A program made the translations under genes and the position numbers. From the NCBI RefSeq assembly GCF_011386835.1, contig NC_088795.1:118313434-118377433 (forward strand): a stretch of 64,000 nt of DNA. The letters are read 5' to 3'. This stretch comes from Chrysemys picta bellii (lineage: Eukaryota; Chordata; Testudines; Emydidae). Under the pieces are notes generated by a model. The model made no database searches. It was not told the DNA's origin and saw only the letters and a program-made list of their open reading frames with translations. Positions 10,208-24,237 of the stretch are shown in pieces (position 1 is the stretch's first letter; each line of letters starts with the position of its first letter).

Positions 10208-12424
10208 CTATAAAATAAGATCAAAAGAAAATGAGAAAAAAGAAAAGAAAAAAGATGTAAGATATGTAATAAGGAACTCAGTGACATTATTTTACAGTAG
10301 TTAGCCCCAATTGAATTGACTTGAAAAGTATATACAGCATTCTGGGGGTTTTCTTCTGATTTTACACTACAAACAGACGGCAATATGTAAAATTCAATAC
10401 TTGATGGTAACTTTGCAAACTGTAACACCCAAAGATTATGAACTCTACATTTAAGGAATATGAGCCTGGGCAATGAGACCCAAGAACGTGCTTAAAGTTA
10501 ATTAAGTTCTTAAGTGCTTTCCTGATTCAGGACCTAAATAGTCACAGGTACAAATGAATGGAAGTCAAGGTGTAAAAAAATAATTATGATAACAGGTTGG
10601 TGCAAGCTTAAACAGGAAATACCCCTTAGATATTATCTGATGGAATACAAAACAAGTTTTGATATATATTTTTCTCTAGATATATATTTTTTGTGGAGTC
10701 TCTTCATTGTTGAGTAGGCAGGCTGGCATTCCACAACATTGTTGTGTATAATCTTAAGGAAGGAGACAGATTGGCTGAAGAACCCAAAGTGCAAAAATGC
10801 TAAATTACAAAAACAGAAAGTCAAGTGACAAAGAAACCTACCCCCAAGCACAGACTTCAGGAATAAATTACTACTGTGTCAAAAATGTACCACTTCACTT
10901 GACAGCAAATTCATTATGCTCAGTGTCATCTGCATGCACAAATCACACTGCATTCACTGACATGATAAATTTCCAGTAGAATAATGAACTAGAATTGATG
11001 CCATTCATTGATTCACTGGCAGCTTGACCTTCTCTGGGTGCAGTCAAATGTGGAATTTAATATCTCAGTAGCCAACAGAAGGAAGTCAAAATACAGCTTA
11101 GTGTATACACACATGCACAAACATCAAACAGTGTTAGAAATGCTGTACCAATGTTATATCTGCAAGTAGAGACAGAAGCAGTGTCCAGTGACAGAAACTG
11201 GAGATCACAGAAATAATTCTGTAGGGAAGAGTGGGCAATCACTGGCCGTAACAATGCCATTTTATGCCAGATAGAGGGAAGTCCCCCAAAGAAGATGGCT
11301 CTCAGGGTTGGGAAATTTCATGCTATAGTAGTACAATATGGGAACATAAATAAATGTAACCCGCTACCAACATTCTGCCAAGTGAATGTGGTTGAGCTTT
11401 TTCTCCGTAACCTCTTTTGATACTTTCCTTCATTCACTGTCTTGGTGAGTCAGCATTGACAACATCTGCTTTATGAACTATAATTATTTTGTGCCCATGG
11501 ATTAATAAAATATATTTTTGTCAGAATTCATCTTTTCATATTAAATATTAACATCAAGCTCATTGTAATATTGTGGAATGACCTTGGAGTGGATACTATG
11601 GTAAAGCCAACACTGGCAAGTAGTTCCAATATAGTGATAGCTGAAATACCTCGGTGTTACTTCTGTACTTAGGTTAGATGTTAACTATGTTGTCTCAGAC
11701 ATCACTGGTTGGTAACTATTGGCAAATACTTTCTTTTCAATAGAGATCAAAACCCTTGTGAAAAGCATTTCCTGCCCACCTAGAGAAGAAATAGAGAGAA
11801 AGAGCACCACTCCAAGGACTGAGAGGAAGGTAATGCCCGATCCTTTCTCTTAATGCAGCATGTTAAAACCAACCCAGGGTTGAGTCCTGGTAATTCAAGT
11901 AGGAGTCACGGTACCACTACAGATGAATGACTAAATGAAAGTGGCACCTCACTCCTCTAGGTTTGACTGCTCAGTTTAATCTCTGCAAAAGAGCTAAGTG
12001 TTTGCTTTTCTAAAGGACTTGTGTATATGGCACAAATGCATTTTTATAGACCTTACTTATCTGAAAGCCCCTTTTATTATAGGTGGTGCTGGTGTCACTG
12101 CCTATTAAGGTTGCCCAACACTTACCATTATAAGACCCTGTTTTCTATTGCTTACAATTTTGTGAAATTTGAGTTGAAATTCTCCATGCCAGTTGTCTAT
12201 CTCAGGGAAAATGGGGTTTTTTTTTGGAAAACTTCAGCCAAAATGGTTGTACTTGTCAAAAATAAGGGTAGGGGGAAATACATGGTTTTGACCATGTTAT
12301 AAAATTTGAGACCTTTTCTTTTGAATACTTTAGCACCCCCATGCTTCAGGGGAGAGACTTGACATTTGGCAAATCAAACCATAGAATTGCAAGTTGGGCA
12401 TCCAGAAAATTAGGAATAGACACT

Positions 12425-12565
12425 AAGTGTCCACCTCTGAAAAGTTTGGTTTAAATGACTTGCCCAGCATCACATAGGAACTCTGTGGCAGAGGCAGGGA
12501 TAGAATCCAATTCTCCAAGGCAGCATTCAACTGCCTTCACCATGAAACCATCCTTTCTCTTCCTT
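12425..12565 (-). repeat. MIR-like SINE fragment
   Basis: GACTTGCCCAGCATCACATA, TGTGGCAGAGGCAGGGATAG and the following AATCCAATTCTCC are the classic MIR string in reverse orientation. Diverged; edges approximate. Confidence 0.65.
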
Positions 12566-13659
12566 TACATGTCTGCCTCATTCACTACACCCCTTCCATT
12601 TTCTAAAACAAATGAGGCAGGAGTCCTCAGGAACAACAGCCTCCTTTACTACACAACCCTGATTCATCCCCAGTGCAGGTCCATTCTGTACGCTGAGTCA
12701 TGTGGGGAAAATAACTGTGATTATGTAATTAGAGACTGTATTGTAATGAATACCCACAAGAGGGCCTAATTAAGGTTGCAAATGCTATCTTAATTCTGGT
12801 GTGTCCTAACTTTTGCTTGTCTTTGCAACTTTAATAATTCTAGTAACATAATTGTATGTGTTTGTGTTATCTAAATAGTGTCATGTCCCATGAGCTGGGA
12901 ACCTGACCATGTTTCAGCCAATAGGGTGTGTCAGATAAGTGAGGTTTGGCAAAGGGACTCTCAGTAAGCTTCTCCAAGTCCAGCTGGCACAGCAAGGCTC
13001 AAGTGATTTAACTGAAGTGGTTTTAGCTAAAATGATTTAGCTGAGAGCCAGTGCTAGAGCACCTCAACACTCCATCTTCCTGCTGAGTCCTCCAGAACTA
13101 GTTGTCTACAATCAGGGGAGCTAGGAGGCATTGAAGCCTGCAATCCTGAGACCCCATGTGTCTGGCGACCCCACTGACACAAAGCTTTTGGATGTCATCT
13201 GAGACCATATGAACTTCTTCAAAGCATGGCGGCGTTTGAACCTAGGGTATTGATTTGGGACATATCTACTCCTAAGCAAGGAATATACCCTACCTCCAAC
13301 ATTCATCCCATACAATATGAAGTCTGCTCCTTTCCCATTCTCCATTAACTATCTGCTTCTAAAGCAACTTGAGCAATTGTTCATACTCAGGTTACCCTGA
13401 TGTTAAAATTACTTCAGTGTTGCCAAATGTAAACCTGTTGTCTAGTTTTCTGCCTGTAAATTTGTGCACCTCTTTTATCTGGGCTATCCTCCCCTCACCC
13501 CCATCCCTTCTACTCTACATCTTTTTTCCAACCTTCTACTTCCTTTCCATATCTGACATACAGCCAAAAACAAGGTGGCAAAATAATAACCGTGTGCATG
13601 AACCACGGAGGGCCAAATTCTGCTATTCATAAAATAAGGGGGAAGACCAGTTTTGTGCT

Positions 13660-13800
13660 ATAGGACTATGAGTAAAGACAACTGGTTGTATTCTCAGCTT
13701 TGCCACAGACTTCTTTTGTAAACTTGGGGAAATCAATTAGGGTATGAATCTATAGGACCCTATGACTTCAGTAGAAGTCCAGGGCATATAATAACCTGGC
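13660..13800 (+). repeat. Probable MIR-like fragment
   Basis: TCAGCTTTGCCACAGACTTC followed by GTAAACTTGGGGAAATCA fits the MIR core in forward orientation, but is well eroded. Confidence 0.4.
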
Positions 13801-14595
13801 TTCAGAATTAGGACCTCAATCTCTCGAGGCCCAGTTTTCAAATTTGTGAGCCTAAAGTTAGGCACCTGAATATCCACTTTACAATACAGGTTTTTTAGTG
13901 TTTAAATATAGATTTGGTTTCCTTATTTTGGGCAAACACACTTGAAAACAGGCCTACACTGTCATAAGATGGGGACAAGACGATTTCCCTACCTAACAAG
14001 TGTGGTCTGAGTCATTCAAGTTTATGCCTCACTGAGCCCCTCAGACTAAAGGTGCCATGAAGCCAGTGGGATTGCTCAGGTGTCCGGAGTTTCCCCAGAA
14101 CATATTTATGGTAACTGACTATTTCTAAAATCTAAATGAAAGGACATTCATATACTAGTCCATGTTAGTCAGATTATTTTTTTTCCAAAACCCAGTTAGT
14201 GAAAATATAATCAATGGGTATTCTGAGCTGGGTTTCTCTCAATATGTAATGATGCAAAAGGTTTGTACTCATACCCCAAAGTGCATGACAATTCTTGGTT
14301 AATTCGGAAGTTTCTTTGAAATCTGAATAAGAAAAGTTTACATGTTAATATGGGTAGTGACAACACATGACATTGCACTTCCACTGTGCACTGGAGCTTC
14401 CTGAAAGCAGCTGCAGAAAACTGTACATTGAAAGGAAAGTGGGGTTAAAAAAAATGATGGGCAGTTTGCAAACTTAGTGCTTGGATCTTTCATGCAGAGA
14501 AATGATACCTCTGGAATTTAAGGACAAATTCTGTGAGATTAGAAGGCAATATTATAGGATAAAACTCAGGTATGACTATTGCTCAGCACATTTAC

Positions 14596-14661
14596 CTTTT
14601 CCTCTATTTCTTTGAGTTGCCGCTTTTGAAGTTCTATTTTATCTTCTAGCTCTCGAATCCG
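14596..14661 (-). CDS. JAKMIP1: JAKMIP1 penultimate coding exon (coiled coil)
   Basis: Acceptor TTGTAG at 14667-14662, donor GTAAAT after AAG at 14596. It encodes 22 residues beginning RIRELEDKIELQKRQLKE and ending IEEK, a perfect continuation of the heptad pattern from the preceding exon (QQAQQ) and immediately before the hydrophobic tail. Phase 0 at both ends. Confidence 0.93.
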
Positions 14662-14824
14662 CTACAACAAACAGGCAAAATAGAACGTAAAATGTTTGCA
14701 AAAACTCAGATTCATCCAGGAAAATGTAAATAACTTTTAAAAACAATGGATGAAAAGATACTCATTAATGCGTTAAGGAGTCTTATACACACAAAATACT
14801 GTGCACAGTTTAGGTCAGATACTT

Positions 14825-14930
14825 GCCTGGAGTAAATCAGCATTGCTTCACTGAAATCTTTGTCTCATTGACTTCAATGGCGTTACAGTGATTTACAACA
14901 GAAGTGGATCTGGCCAGTTCTGTTTATTAG
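14825..14930. repeat. Old palindromic repeat with CATTGACTTCAATGG core
   Basis: GGAGTAAATCAGCATTG and CAGTGATTTACAACAG are roughly inverted around CATTGACTTCAATGG (14868-14880 region). Part of the dispersed family described in the findings. Confidence 0.45.
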
Positions 14931-16017
14931 CAGAAACGCCCAAGCATTAGAATATGGGCTTTCCCCATCACCATATTGCCAGTTATGTACAGACAAAGGC
15001 AAGACTGATACCAAAATCTTGTAGCTAAGAGCGAAATGACCTTTTCCAGGATTATTGGGGTTTTTTCCCTTACCCAGCTAATTTCTAGTGGATACTATTT
15101 TACTTCACTTTAATCCCTTTCTCTCTTTCCTTTACAACATAGCTATTCTTTTGGGGGTACTCATGTGATATCAGTAGAAGATGTGAGCAGATCAGGGCCT
15201 ACGGTCATTCCTCACAGAGCCTGAGAGGATCATCTTAACAATGCTCTGAGGAACTTGCCTGAGCAGGAAACCTGAGAAAAGTTAATCCTATGTAAGGACC
15301 AGTTCCAACTCCTACCGAAGTCAGTGGAAAGGCTCAATGGGAGTTAATTGGGCCATAAATAATGGTGCAGTTCTTCCTACTTTTAAGTAGGCTTCAAAGA
15401 ATTAGATATTTATTGGTAAATGTCAATTTCACAGTACACACACACACACAAATGGACAGATAAAATCAAAATGTATAGATAGGCAAAGTAAGAAAAATGC
15501 TTCTTGGGAACTTATTAGAGTTTGATTTAATTTATATTTAGTTTATATTTACATTCTATATTTTGAGAGTCTATGATGACCATTTGTGTTTTTAATGGTT
15601 ATAAAGCTTTAATTTTCTTAATCTCAGCATCTACTGTCATTAAATAGTTATTGTGTTTCCCCAACTCCCTGATAATTTCCCATAATGGTGAAAATTTAAA
15701 AAGATGAACATTTTAAAAGTACTTACAAATAAATATTGACATGAGTCTTTAAAATTATAAAAAAATAAAAAATGATTTCTGCCAACCCTACCATTAAGAA
15801 TGATCTTACGCTTTGTTACCAGAAAGGGTTCCTAAAATGACAAGTGTTGGCTCTACATTTCCTACCTTCCTTCAGTCCTTTTTCCCCCTGTATATAAATC
15901 ACATCCCTTCATTTGCTTTTATGTATTTCTAGGCCTCCTAGAGTGGGTATTATATTATGTTTTTAGTATATTGTGTTTGGCTTAATTACAGGCGCTTTGC
16001 TTGTGGGGTCCTATATA

Positions 16018-16215
16018 AATAACATTAAATTTAATCTGTCATGTTGCCCAATCACCTAGCATTGTTCAATCCTTCTGAAATTGCTCACAATTCTCTCTAG
16101 CCTTTATTAGTCTCATATGACATATAATAATTGAACCTTTTCCCACCTCACTATCCACCCTTTCTTCTAGCTCAATGGTAAATATAATAAAGAACACTGG
16201 TCCTAGTATGGAATC
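16018..16215 (-). mobile_element. Diverged LINE fragment, CR1/L3-like
   Basis: TGTTGCCCAATCACCTAGC, CCCACCTCACTATCCACCC and AAGAACACTGGTCCTAGTAT resemble a recurrent string of amniote CR1/L3 LINEs in reverse orientation. No open frame remains. Assignment rests on recall of the repeat, not an alignment. Confidence 0.4.
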
Positions 16216-16609
16216 TTGGAGCAGGTTTGAAAATGTTGTCCTTGGGCTGAGAAAGAGTTGAAAGACAAGCACAGCTTTCTTCGCTCTGACTGATTCATCA
16301 GAAAAGGGACTTAAACTGAACTTTATTAACACAAGGAAGATTCAAAAACAAGATCAAAGCAACTCAGAACATAGGTTTCAACCAGCAGAGGCCTTTCTAG
16401 CTTTCAGCAAGTTGGCCAGGGAGAGCACAAGCCCTTCCTTCTCCTTTTACTTTATAGATCATCCCAGATCACCTATGTGGTAAGCAGAGCGCCTGGGCTC
16501 TCCTAATAACCCCTGAGAATTTGGGATTCAGGGAGTAACTTTATATCTTTTCACAGGTAGAGAAACTTCTCCTCAGCCTCTTCTATAGCTAAATTTGGTT
16601 TTGCTAACA

Positions 16610-16800
16610 TAGATCTGAAGGCCAGAAAGGATAATTATAATAATTTTGCATAATACAGATCAAAGAACCTCACCCAATAACTTCTGTCTCAAGTTCATAA
16701 CTTCTGTTTGCCCTAGAGCAGATCTTTTAGAAAGATATCCATCCTTGATTTAAACAGTTTGAATGATGGAGAACCTACCACATCCCTAGGTACATGCGAC
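16610..16800 (-). mobile_element. Diverged CR1-type LINE fragment
   Basis: AGAGCAGATCTTTTAGAAAG, TCCTTGATTTAAACAG and GATGGAGAACCTACCACATC are typical of a CR1 segment read in reverse. Truncated at both ends and not coding. Confidence 0.5.
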
Positions 16801-18599
16801 AGTCCCAGGGAAGAAATAAGTATAATGATAATACAGAATTGTCTTGAGAATCACAGAAAGATGGAGTTATACATTTCAAATCCAGATACAATGCTCCAAA
16901 GTTCAGGTGTTTTCACATCTTGGCCCATCTCTATTTAGTCTTACTTTAACATGCCACTTTGCAAACAGATATTTCATGGAGAAGTGGTCAGCTACGGCTT
17001 CTACAGATGCACAGGGTTGTAAGTTTCTATATCATTGCTGGTTTTGAATGTTGTGTGATTGAAATATAGTCAACCAAAATTCCTGTTGTATCATGCTGAG
17101 CCACAGAGAGACAGACGGATGCTCAGAGTTATTCCCAAAATAATTAATACAAATATACAAACCAGATTGATATCATGTGAAAGTAGCATGTGTACCTTTT
17201 ACAACAGTAATAAATGCCTGGAGCAGAGCTAAATTAATTTCACATATCCCAGTTAGATCTGGATTAATAAACACTTAATCTATTTCTCACTTGAGACATA
17301 TCTAGCTATCAAATGTTCATTTTTCTATATATTGCAGGGATTTTGCTGTCACCATAAGCAGCCCATGTAATGAGAAACAGTTAGCAAATCACCTTTGAGA
17401 TTATGAATACATGATAATGTTTCCTTCCATGTTATTTTAAATTATGTTTTGTTGATTCCCACTTACAACCATATCTCAAGTTTGAGTGACAGACTGTTTA
17501 ATTCCCTGCACTGCCTGTCTGTGGTCTTTGTGATAGAATTTGACCATGCTGAGATAACTAGAGGGGGGAAAAACTGAAATACCCTTTTGTCTCTCAAGAA
17601 CTATCCCGTGGACTCTTTTTTAATATATCCTTCAAACTTGTCTCCCTATAGATATGTCAGAACTTTAAAAGAACACCTTATTGACCCATTTTTCTCTAAT
17701 CTTAGAGGAAAACCCCAAGCACTGTAGCAAATGCTTTATATAAAAGAACATTTTTATTAGGACTGATGAGAATTTTTCAAATTTTGACAACATTTCAATA
17801 TGGGGAAGAAAATCAGGGCAATTTTTGACTAACTATTTATGAAGCTTTCTCCCTGTTTTTTAACCAGCTATAGTCCTGATCAATTAAATTGTCATCTTAT
17901 ACATTAAATCATTTTAAAGTTGCATAACAAATAAGTAATATGATGGAGCCAAACATCAACCAGCTCATGTTCTACTGTTCAATGTAATCACCTCCACTTA
18001 AAATACTGAATTTCTCTTTTAGACTTTTTACTTGTGTTGTGTGCCTTTACTTGCACTTGGTATGTTTTCTAAGCATGTTAACATTAAGAGTGAGTCAGCA
18101 TAATATATAAAGCATGACAAAATAAAAGATGATGGTTTGAATGTGATAGGAGTTAAGTTAAGGTTCACACAGAATGGACAATTGTCCATGCCGGCTATGT
18201 GCCCAAAAGGTATATTGAGAAGTAGCTTGTGCCTCTGTGGGACCGATTGTTTGTATGTGTATTCGATTTTTTAAAATACAAGCAAAAGCCTTAGAGAAGA
18301 GAGTGTTTCTTCCCGAGACAATGACTTTGTCCCAGAAAGGGCTCACGAGGACTGTTCAGTTTGTGCACATGGATAGGTATTATTCTCTTTTCTGATTGTG
18401 CAAAGGGGAGCTCTTTTGGTGATCTTCTAGTTGGACTGGTCATATGACAACTCTGCCAACCCAGGGGTCCCAATGAGCTGATCCAGAATTTGGTTATTAG
18501 CAACAACATATTGCATTTCTATATTGTAACAGTTCACACTATCAAGCTGCTGTAGCTGCAGTTTGTATTATAGAGGCTTTGTAGTCTATTGATTAAAGC

Positions 18600-18760
18600 T
18601 GGGAGCAGCTGTTTAAAATCCTGTTGTGAGTTCTAATTCTACCACTCAACCACTCTGTGACTTTGGGCAAGCTGTTTAACCTCTCTGAGTCTTTGCATTT
18701 CCCATTGTAAAGAAAGAATAATAATAATGTCCACTCTGAAAGTGGTATTGTGAAGATTAG
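18600..18760 (+). repeat. MIR-like SINE
   Basis: CTGTGACTTTGGGCAAGCTG followed by TTTAACCTCTCTGAGTCTT is the MIR core in forward orientation, followed by AATAATAATAATG. Among the better preserved MIR copies here. Confidence 0.75.
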
Positions 18761-19924
18761 TCTATCTACATTTGTACAGCAGTTTCATAGTGTGAACTGT
18801 TAGGTGATCTGGTCTGTTCTCTTTCAGTGCAAGGATGTTCTCTGCAGAACACTGAAGATCTACTGTGACAATTATTCTTTTAATATAACTTTGTATAAGG
18901 GAGGAATATATCCACAAATCACACTTGTATGCTTTTGGACTATTCAAACAGCATACCAGCTACAGTAGAGCTTTGGTGTTCTGAATTCACTGCAAGTTTA
19001 AAAAAGCCTGCAAATGAATTCTAATTGGTTTGTGTTTTCAAAAGTCTGAAATCTGGCATCAAACGATATAGGACTATTCTATTGCTAACTCATGCCTTAG
19101 AGCAGAAGATGATGGCCAGCTGAGACAGGAGATGTTTCCTATCATTATATAATATTATAACATTTATAACGGTTGTATTAATAAAGAACCTACTCAAGCC
19201 TATGTCCTAGCATAGGCTCTCGGGACACTGAGCAAACAGTTAAAGTGTAATGCATTTTCATTCAAACAGAAGAATGAAATATTAAAGAATCAAACTAGGA
19301 AAGCAGGAACATCGACAAAAGATGTGTTGTCTAACAGAACAACAGGAATTGAAAGAAAAATGCGCCTAATAAATTTAAGATTATTAGGTATTTTTGTGAC
19401 AGGATGGAAGAGTAGATGGACAATCTCATATTATAGTGGTTTTATAGCTTCCTCCAGCACTGGTCACAGTCAGAGAGATGATTTTGGACTAGCTGGGGTC
19501 ATATGAATGCACTTTTGTTGGGCACAGAAGGGATTAATGAGTATAAAGCTATGTCATCAAATCCTTTGGTGGCTAAAAGAGCCACACAAAGGAGCTACTC
19601 TAGGCAAACAAAGAACCACATTCAACACAAAACAGCATAATGGGTATGTAACCCTTAAAGAAAGGTGAGCAAATATCACTAACAACGACGACGTCAATGC
19701 AGATACTTAACATGATTTTCCTGCATTCAGAACAAGATTTAAGGTCTGAGGGGAAAAAAAAATCTATCAGCTGGTTTTATTGCTGTAGCAATGGGATCAT
19801 CATCAAACAGGACTCAGTAACTAATTCACTATTGGTAAGATTGTGACTAGGCCCCTCTAATCATTCTATCCACATGATCATTCCAGTCATACATATATTA
19901 TCAATTATCACACATTAGCAATTA

Positions 19925-21497
19925 TCTTTGAAAAGTCATGGAAAACGGGAGGACTGGAAAAGGGCACATATAGTGCCCATCTATAAAAAGGGAAATAAAG
20001 ACAACCCAGGGAATTACAGACGAGTCAGCTTAACCTCAGTATCTGGACAGAAAATGGAGCAAATAATTAAGCAATCAATTTGCAAACATCTAAAAGATAA
20101 TAAGGTGATAAGTAACACTCAGCATGAATTTGTCAAGAACAAATAATGTCAAACCAACCTAATAGCTTCTTTGACAGGGCAACAAGTCTTGGTGGGGAGG
20201 AGGCAAGGAGTAGATGTGGGCTATCTTGACTTTAGTAATGCTTTTAATACTGTCTCACATGACCTTCTCATAAACAAACTAGGGAAATACAACCTCGATG
20301 CAGGGGTGCTGGAAAAATTTTAATAATGGGGGTGCTGAGAGCCTTTGAACCAAATTGTAAACCCTGTATAAAACTGACACCATTTCAAGTCAGGGCATCA
20401 CCCCCCGCAGCCGTAGTTCCAGCACCTATGCCTAAATGGAGTTGCTATAAGGTGGGTGCATAACTGATTGGAAAACCATTCCCAGAGAGTAGTTATCAGT
20501 AGTTCAAAGTCAAGCTGGAAGGGACTATCAAGTGGGGTCCTGCGGGAATCAGTTCTGGGTCCAGTTCGGTTCAATATCTTCGTCAATGATTTTGATAAAG
20601 GCATAGAGTACACTTATAAAGTTGATGGACAATACTAAGCTGGGAGGGGTTGCAAGTGCTTTGGAGGATGGGATTAAAATTCAAAATGATCTGGACAAAC
20701 TGGAGAATTGGTCTCAAGAAAATAGGATGAAATTCAATAAGGACAAATGCAAAGTACTCCACCACTTAGGAAGGAACAATCAGTTGCACACACACAAAAT
20801 GGGAAATGACTGCCTAGGAAGGAGTACTGCAGAAAGGGATCTGGGGGGCCATAGTGGATCACACGCTAAATACAAGTCAACGGTGTAACACTGTTGCAAA
20901 AAAAGCAAACATCATTTTGGGATGTATTAGGAATGTTGTAAGCAAGACACAAGAAGTGATTCTTCTGCTCTAATCCACACTGATTAGGCCTCAACTGGAG
21001 TATTGTGTCAAGTTCTGGGTGCCACATTTCAGGAAACATGCACAAATTGGAGAAAGTCCAGAGAAGAGAAACAAAAATGATTAAAGGTCTAGAAAACATA
21101 ACCTTTGAGGGAAGATTGAAAAAATTGGATTTGCTTAGTCTGGAGAAGAGAAGACTGAATGGGGACATGATAACAGTTTTCTAGTATATAAATGGTTATT
21201 ACAAGGAGAAGGGAGAAAAATTATTCTCCTTAACCTTTGAGGATAGGACAAGAAGCAATGGGCTTAAATTTCAGCAAGGGCAGTTTGGGTTGGACATTAG
21301 GAAAAACTTCCTGTCAGGGTGGTTAAGCACTGGAATAAATTGCCTAGGGAGGTTGTGGAATCTCCATCATTGGAGATTTTTAAGAGCAGGTTAGACAAAC
21401 ACCTGTTAGGGATTGTCTAGATAATACTTAGTCCTGCCAGGACTGGACTAGATGACCTCTTGAGGTCCCTTCCAGTCCTATGAGTCTATGATTCTAT
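19925..21497 (+). mobile_element. 5'-truncated CR1 LINE, inactive
   Basis: The 5' part translates to reverse-transcriptase sequence (RAHIVPIYKKGNKDNPGNYR at 19959 onward, then KMEQIIKQSICKHL). VDVGYLDFSNAFNTVSHDLL follows near 20210, with a stop after FVKNK and shifted frames; GDSRGLD-type regions further on are degraded. The 3' part (20640-21480) carries the DKCKVLHHLG and [10 protein letters not shown] regions and the conserved CR1 3' UTR with GATGACCTCTTGAGGTCCC, ending in the CR1-type TGATTCTATA. A 130-bp MITE interrupts it at 20301. Sense to the plus strand, antisense to JAKMIP1. Confidence 0.9.
20301..20430. mobile_element. hAT-type MITE nested in the CR1 copy
   Basis: Ends CAGGGGTGCTGGAA and (reversed right end) CATAGGTGCTGGAA are near-identical inverted repeats. 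Flanking 8-mers CCTCGATG (20293-20300) and CCTAAATG (20431-20438) match at six positions. The CR1 reading resumes directly after the second 8-mer, so the MITE arrived later than the LINE. Confidence 0.8.
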
Positions 21498-21965
21498 ATC
21501 CTACGCACTCCTACAGGTCACCTAAGTGGTGCAAAGGGCCTTGCACTGGTGCTCTACATCAGAGGGAACATCACTAGAGTTGACCATTTATCTTGGATTG
21601 GGAAAAACGTCTCCTGCCAGTTCTGAGCAGATGCTGGCTGTAAACTAAATACTACAGAATTAGAATGAAGTTAAATTAAGGTATGTTACACATGGCACCA
21701 CATAGTGGCATAACAGTGTAATATAGTTTAGTATTTTATTACAAAGCATCTATGCTAAAAACCTATTGCTGTTCTAATCTCGGAATCACCCAGCAGATGT
21801 CTCTGCAGGTCAAGCTCTGACCAGAATTGCAAAGTACAGTTAAACAAATCATTAGAAATAAGTATTAAAAATGACAGCTGTAAAGTCAAATGCTTCAAAA
21901 TTTAAAATATTTATGAGATTCCACTGTTACTTATTACTGTACTTCGTTACATCTTAGTTAAGAGC

Positions 21966-21989
21966 TATATATATATATATATATATATA
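21966..21989. repeat. (TA)n microsatellite
   Basis: About 12 uninterrupted TA units. Confidence 0.95.
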
Positions 21990-22953
21990 ATTCTTATGCA
22001 ACATTTAGATTACATACACAAGCAAAACTAGGTGGCACTCAGCTACTACATTATGGGCACCATAGAAATGCCATAGATTAGATGAGAGAGACACAAAAAA
22101 AGGCATATAGAACTTAAGACAGGCAGATAGGAGTTTTCAACACCATAGACATTTAGAGAAAATTAAAAGGGCCCATTATTGAATGATTGTTAAAGAACCT
22201 GTTACATCTACAATGATTTATGACTTTACTTAAATGAACAGAGCATTCAACTGGCAATTTATTATTGATCATTCTCTTCAGATTTTATAAGGATAGAGGT
22301 CTTCCTTACAGATAGGTGCAACAATCACACCTGACTAAAGTCTCTAATGGACTGAGACGAAACCCCAGATCTCAACTTTCTCTGAAATCTGGTCAGAATT
22401 TGGAACCAACTTTGGGCCAGATCCTGTTCACTGCTCTGGCAGTGCAAAAGGCTGTAAAAACTACCATACCAGGGCAGTTGGGGAATCTTCCAGCGTGGCA
22501 GAATCCTCAGATGGGGTAAAGCCAGCATAGGTGTGTGTATGCCCACTTTTGCCATTTTTCTTATCTCCAAGAAGGGGAGCATGTCTGGCTGGTAATGCCC
22601 CTCGAAGGGCAATTACTAACACAGGTAGGTTAGAGCAGCCCTGAGACTGGCTCCAGCAGCTCTGAAGAGAATATAAAAAATGTGTAGCCCAATACTACAA
22701 ATTGTTGGATAGTTATTACCAAATGATCCTTTGGTAATCCTCCTGGGGCTGCCTGGTGGAAACGGTCACACAAACAGAAATGAAGAACTGACATCTCATT
22801 TGCAAGTGATATGATTTGCTGATAGCCTCTCATTGAAAGAAGAAAAATAGCCCCAAAATAGAGGAATTTTTTGAAAAAATATGAGAGGTTGTAGTTTTTG
22901 AAAAACCAATGTACCAATTATGTACCCAGCAAAATAGATTGAGCACAAATAGA

Positions 22954-23163
22954 TACACCTCTACCTCGATATAACGTTGTCCTAGGGAGCCAAAAAATCT
23001 TACTGCGTTATAGGTGAAATTGCGTTATATTGAACTTGGTTTGATCCGCCGGAGTGTGCAGCCCCACTCCCCCCCCCCCACACGCCCCGCCGGAGTGCTG
23101 CTTTACCGCGTTATATCCAAATTCATGTTATATCAGGTCACATTATATCGGGGTAGAAGTGTG
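22954..23163. mobile_element. TA-target MITE (TACACCTCTACC family), copy 1
   Basis: Left end ACACCTCTACCTCGATATAA and the reversed right end ACACTTCTACCCCGATATAA are terminal inverted repeats. The interior repeats GCGTTATA motifs. A better copy lies at 59665-59839. The TA target suggests a Tc1/mariner-like mobiliser; the superfamily is inferred. Confidence 0.75.
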
Positions 23164-24237
23164 CTTAGATAATGGCTACCATTTATCCAGCACTCAGATA
23201 AAGTACATTCACCTGCAAAAAAAGCCCAGCACACCTGTCCAACTTTTTGAACAACAGCATTTGATACCCTGCATGCTGTGATGAATGGGTATAATCAGAA
23301 GTTTGGCACAATTTAATAAATTACCAGAAACAACATGATAGCTAGTGTAAAGAAGGTTGCTCTGCAATCTGTTAAACAGAATACTGAGGATTATATTACT
23401 GTATAATTTTCTCTAAAAAAGCTCCCTTTTGTGATTATCATCATTTTGTCTGTGATATTTACATGACAAGGATTTGTAAACCTGTTAAAACTTCCTAAAT
23501 AAATAAATAGATTTTTAAAATGCAACATTTAGTTCCAGAAGCAAAGTGCAGTCCTATAGTGGATATACCCTAAACCACAATTAACTGATCAGAGGGCTTT
23601 AAATGAAAATGTCACTACCAAATACTGGGATATAATATTTTAAGTACTTCCAGATTCAGGGAGAAAGGCTCAACACTGACTATATTTTAAAATATTGCAC
23701 AAAAGGCAATGGATTCCAAACAGATTGTTCAAATATGTGGCCAGATCCAATGGAGCTATATCAATTTACGATTGATATATCAAGCAAACTGCTCTGATTT
23801 TTGGCATGGTTTGTAGTCACACTGTTTACAATTCAGCCTCAATTAGACAAATGTCATGGGGACCACTAAATAAGGTCTGAAAATCAAGGTTTCAGATAAA
23901 CGAGAGAATAACCATGTAATGAATAGATGTCCGGGAATATTACCCTGTTTCCAATAACAAGGAGTTTCTGATAACACAGGTTTAGATAATTGAGTTTGTT
24001 TTATGGAACCAAGGACCATAAATAACGGTGCTAGTAGTGAAAAGAATAACACTGTGCTCCAGTTGTTTAATATCCTTGCATGGCTTAACTGAAATAAAAA
24101 AAAAAATCTATCCCATTCAAAAGATAAGTGGATTGCATTCCCAGTACCATGCATGATGAAATAATTGCAGGGTTCATTGCAGAATAGAGATCCATCCATG
24201 TTAAAAGTTTGATTCCATGCATATAGGGCCTGTTCCA

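Larger units (their letters stand above)
10210..14595 (-). other. JAKMIP1: JAKMIP1 intron (between the last two coding exons)
   Basis: 4.4 kb intron. It carries MIR-like pieces (12425-12560, 13660-13800) and a TTAGGCACCTGA repeat scrap at 13830-13880. No other exon seen on either strand. Confidence 0.7.

Noticed and set aside
10177..10473. A 98-codon minus-strand frame starting upstream of the last JAKMIP1 exon
   Set aside because: It is out of frame with the JAKMIP1 tail and made of Phe/Ser/Leu from the polypyrimidine tract.
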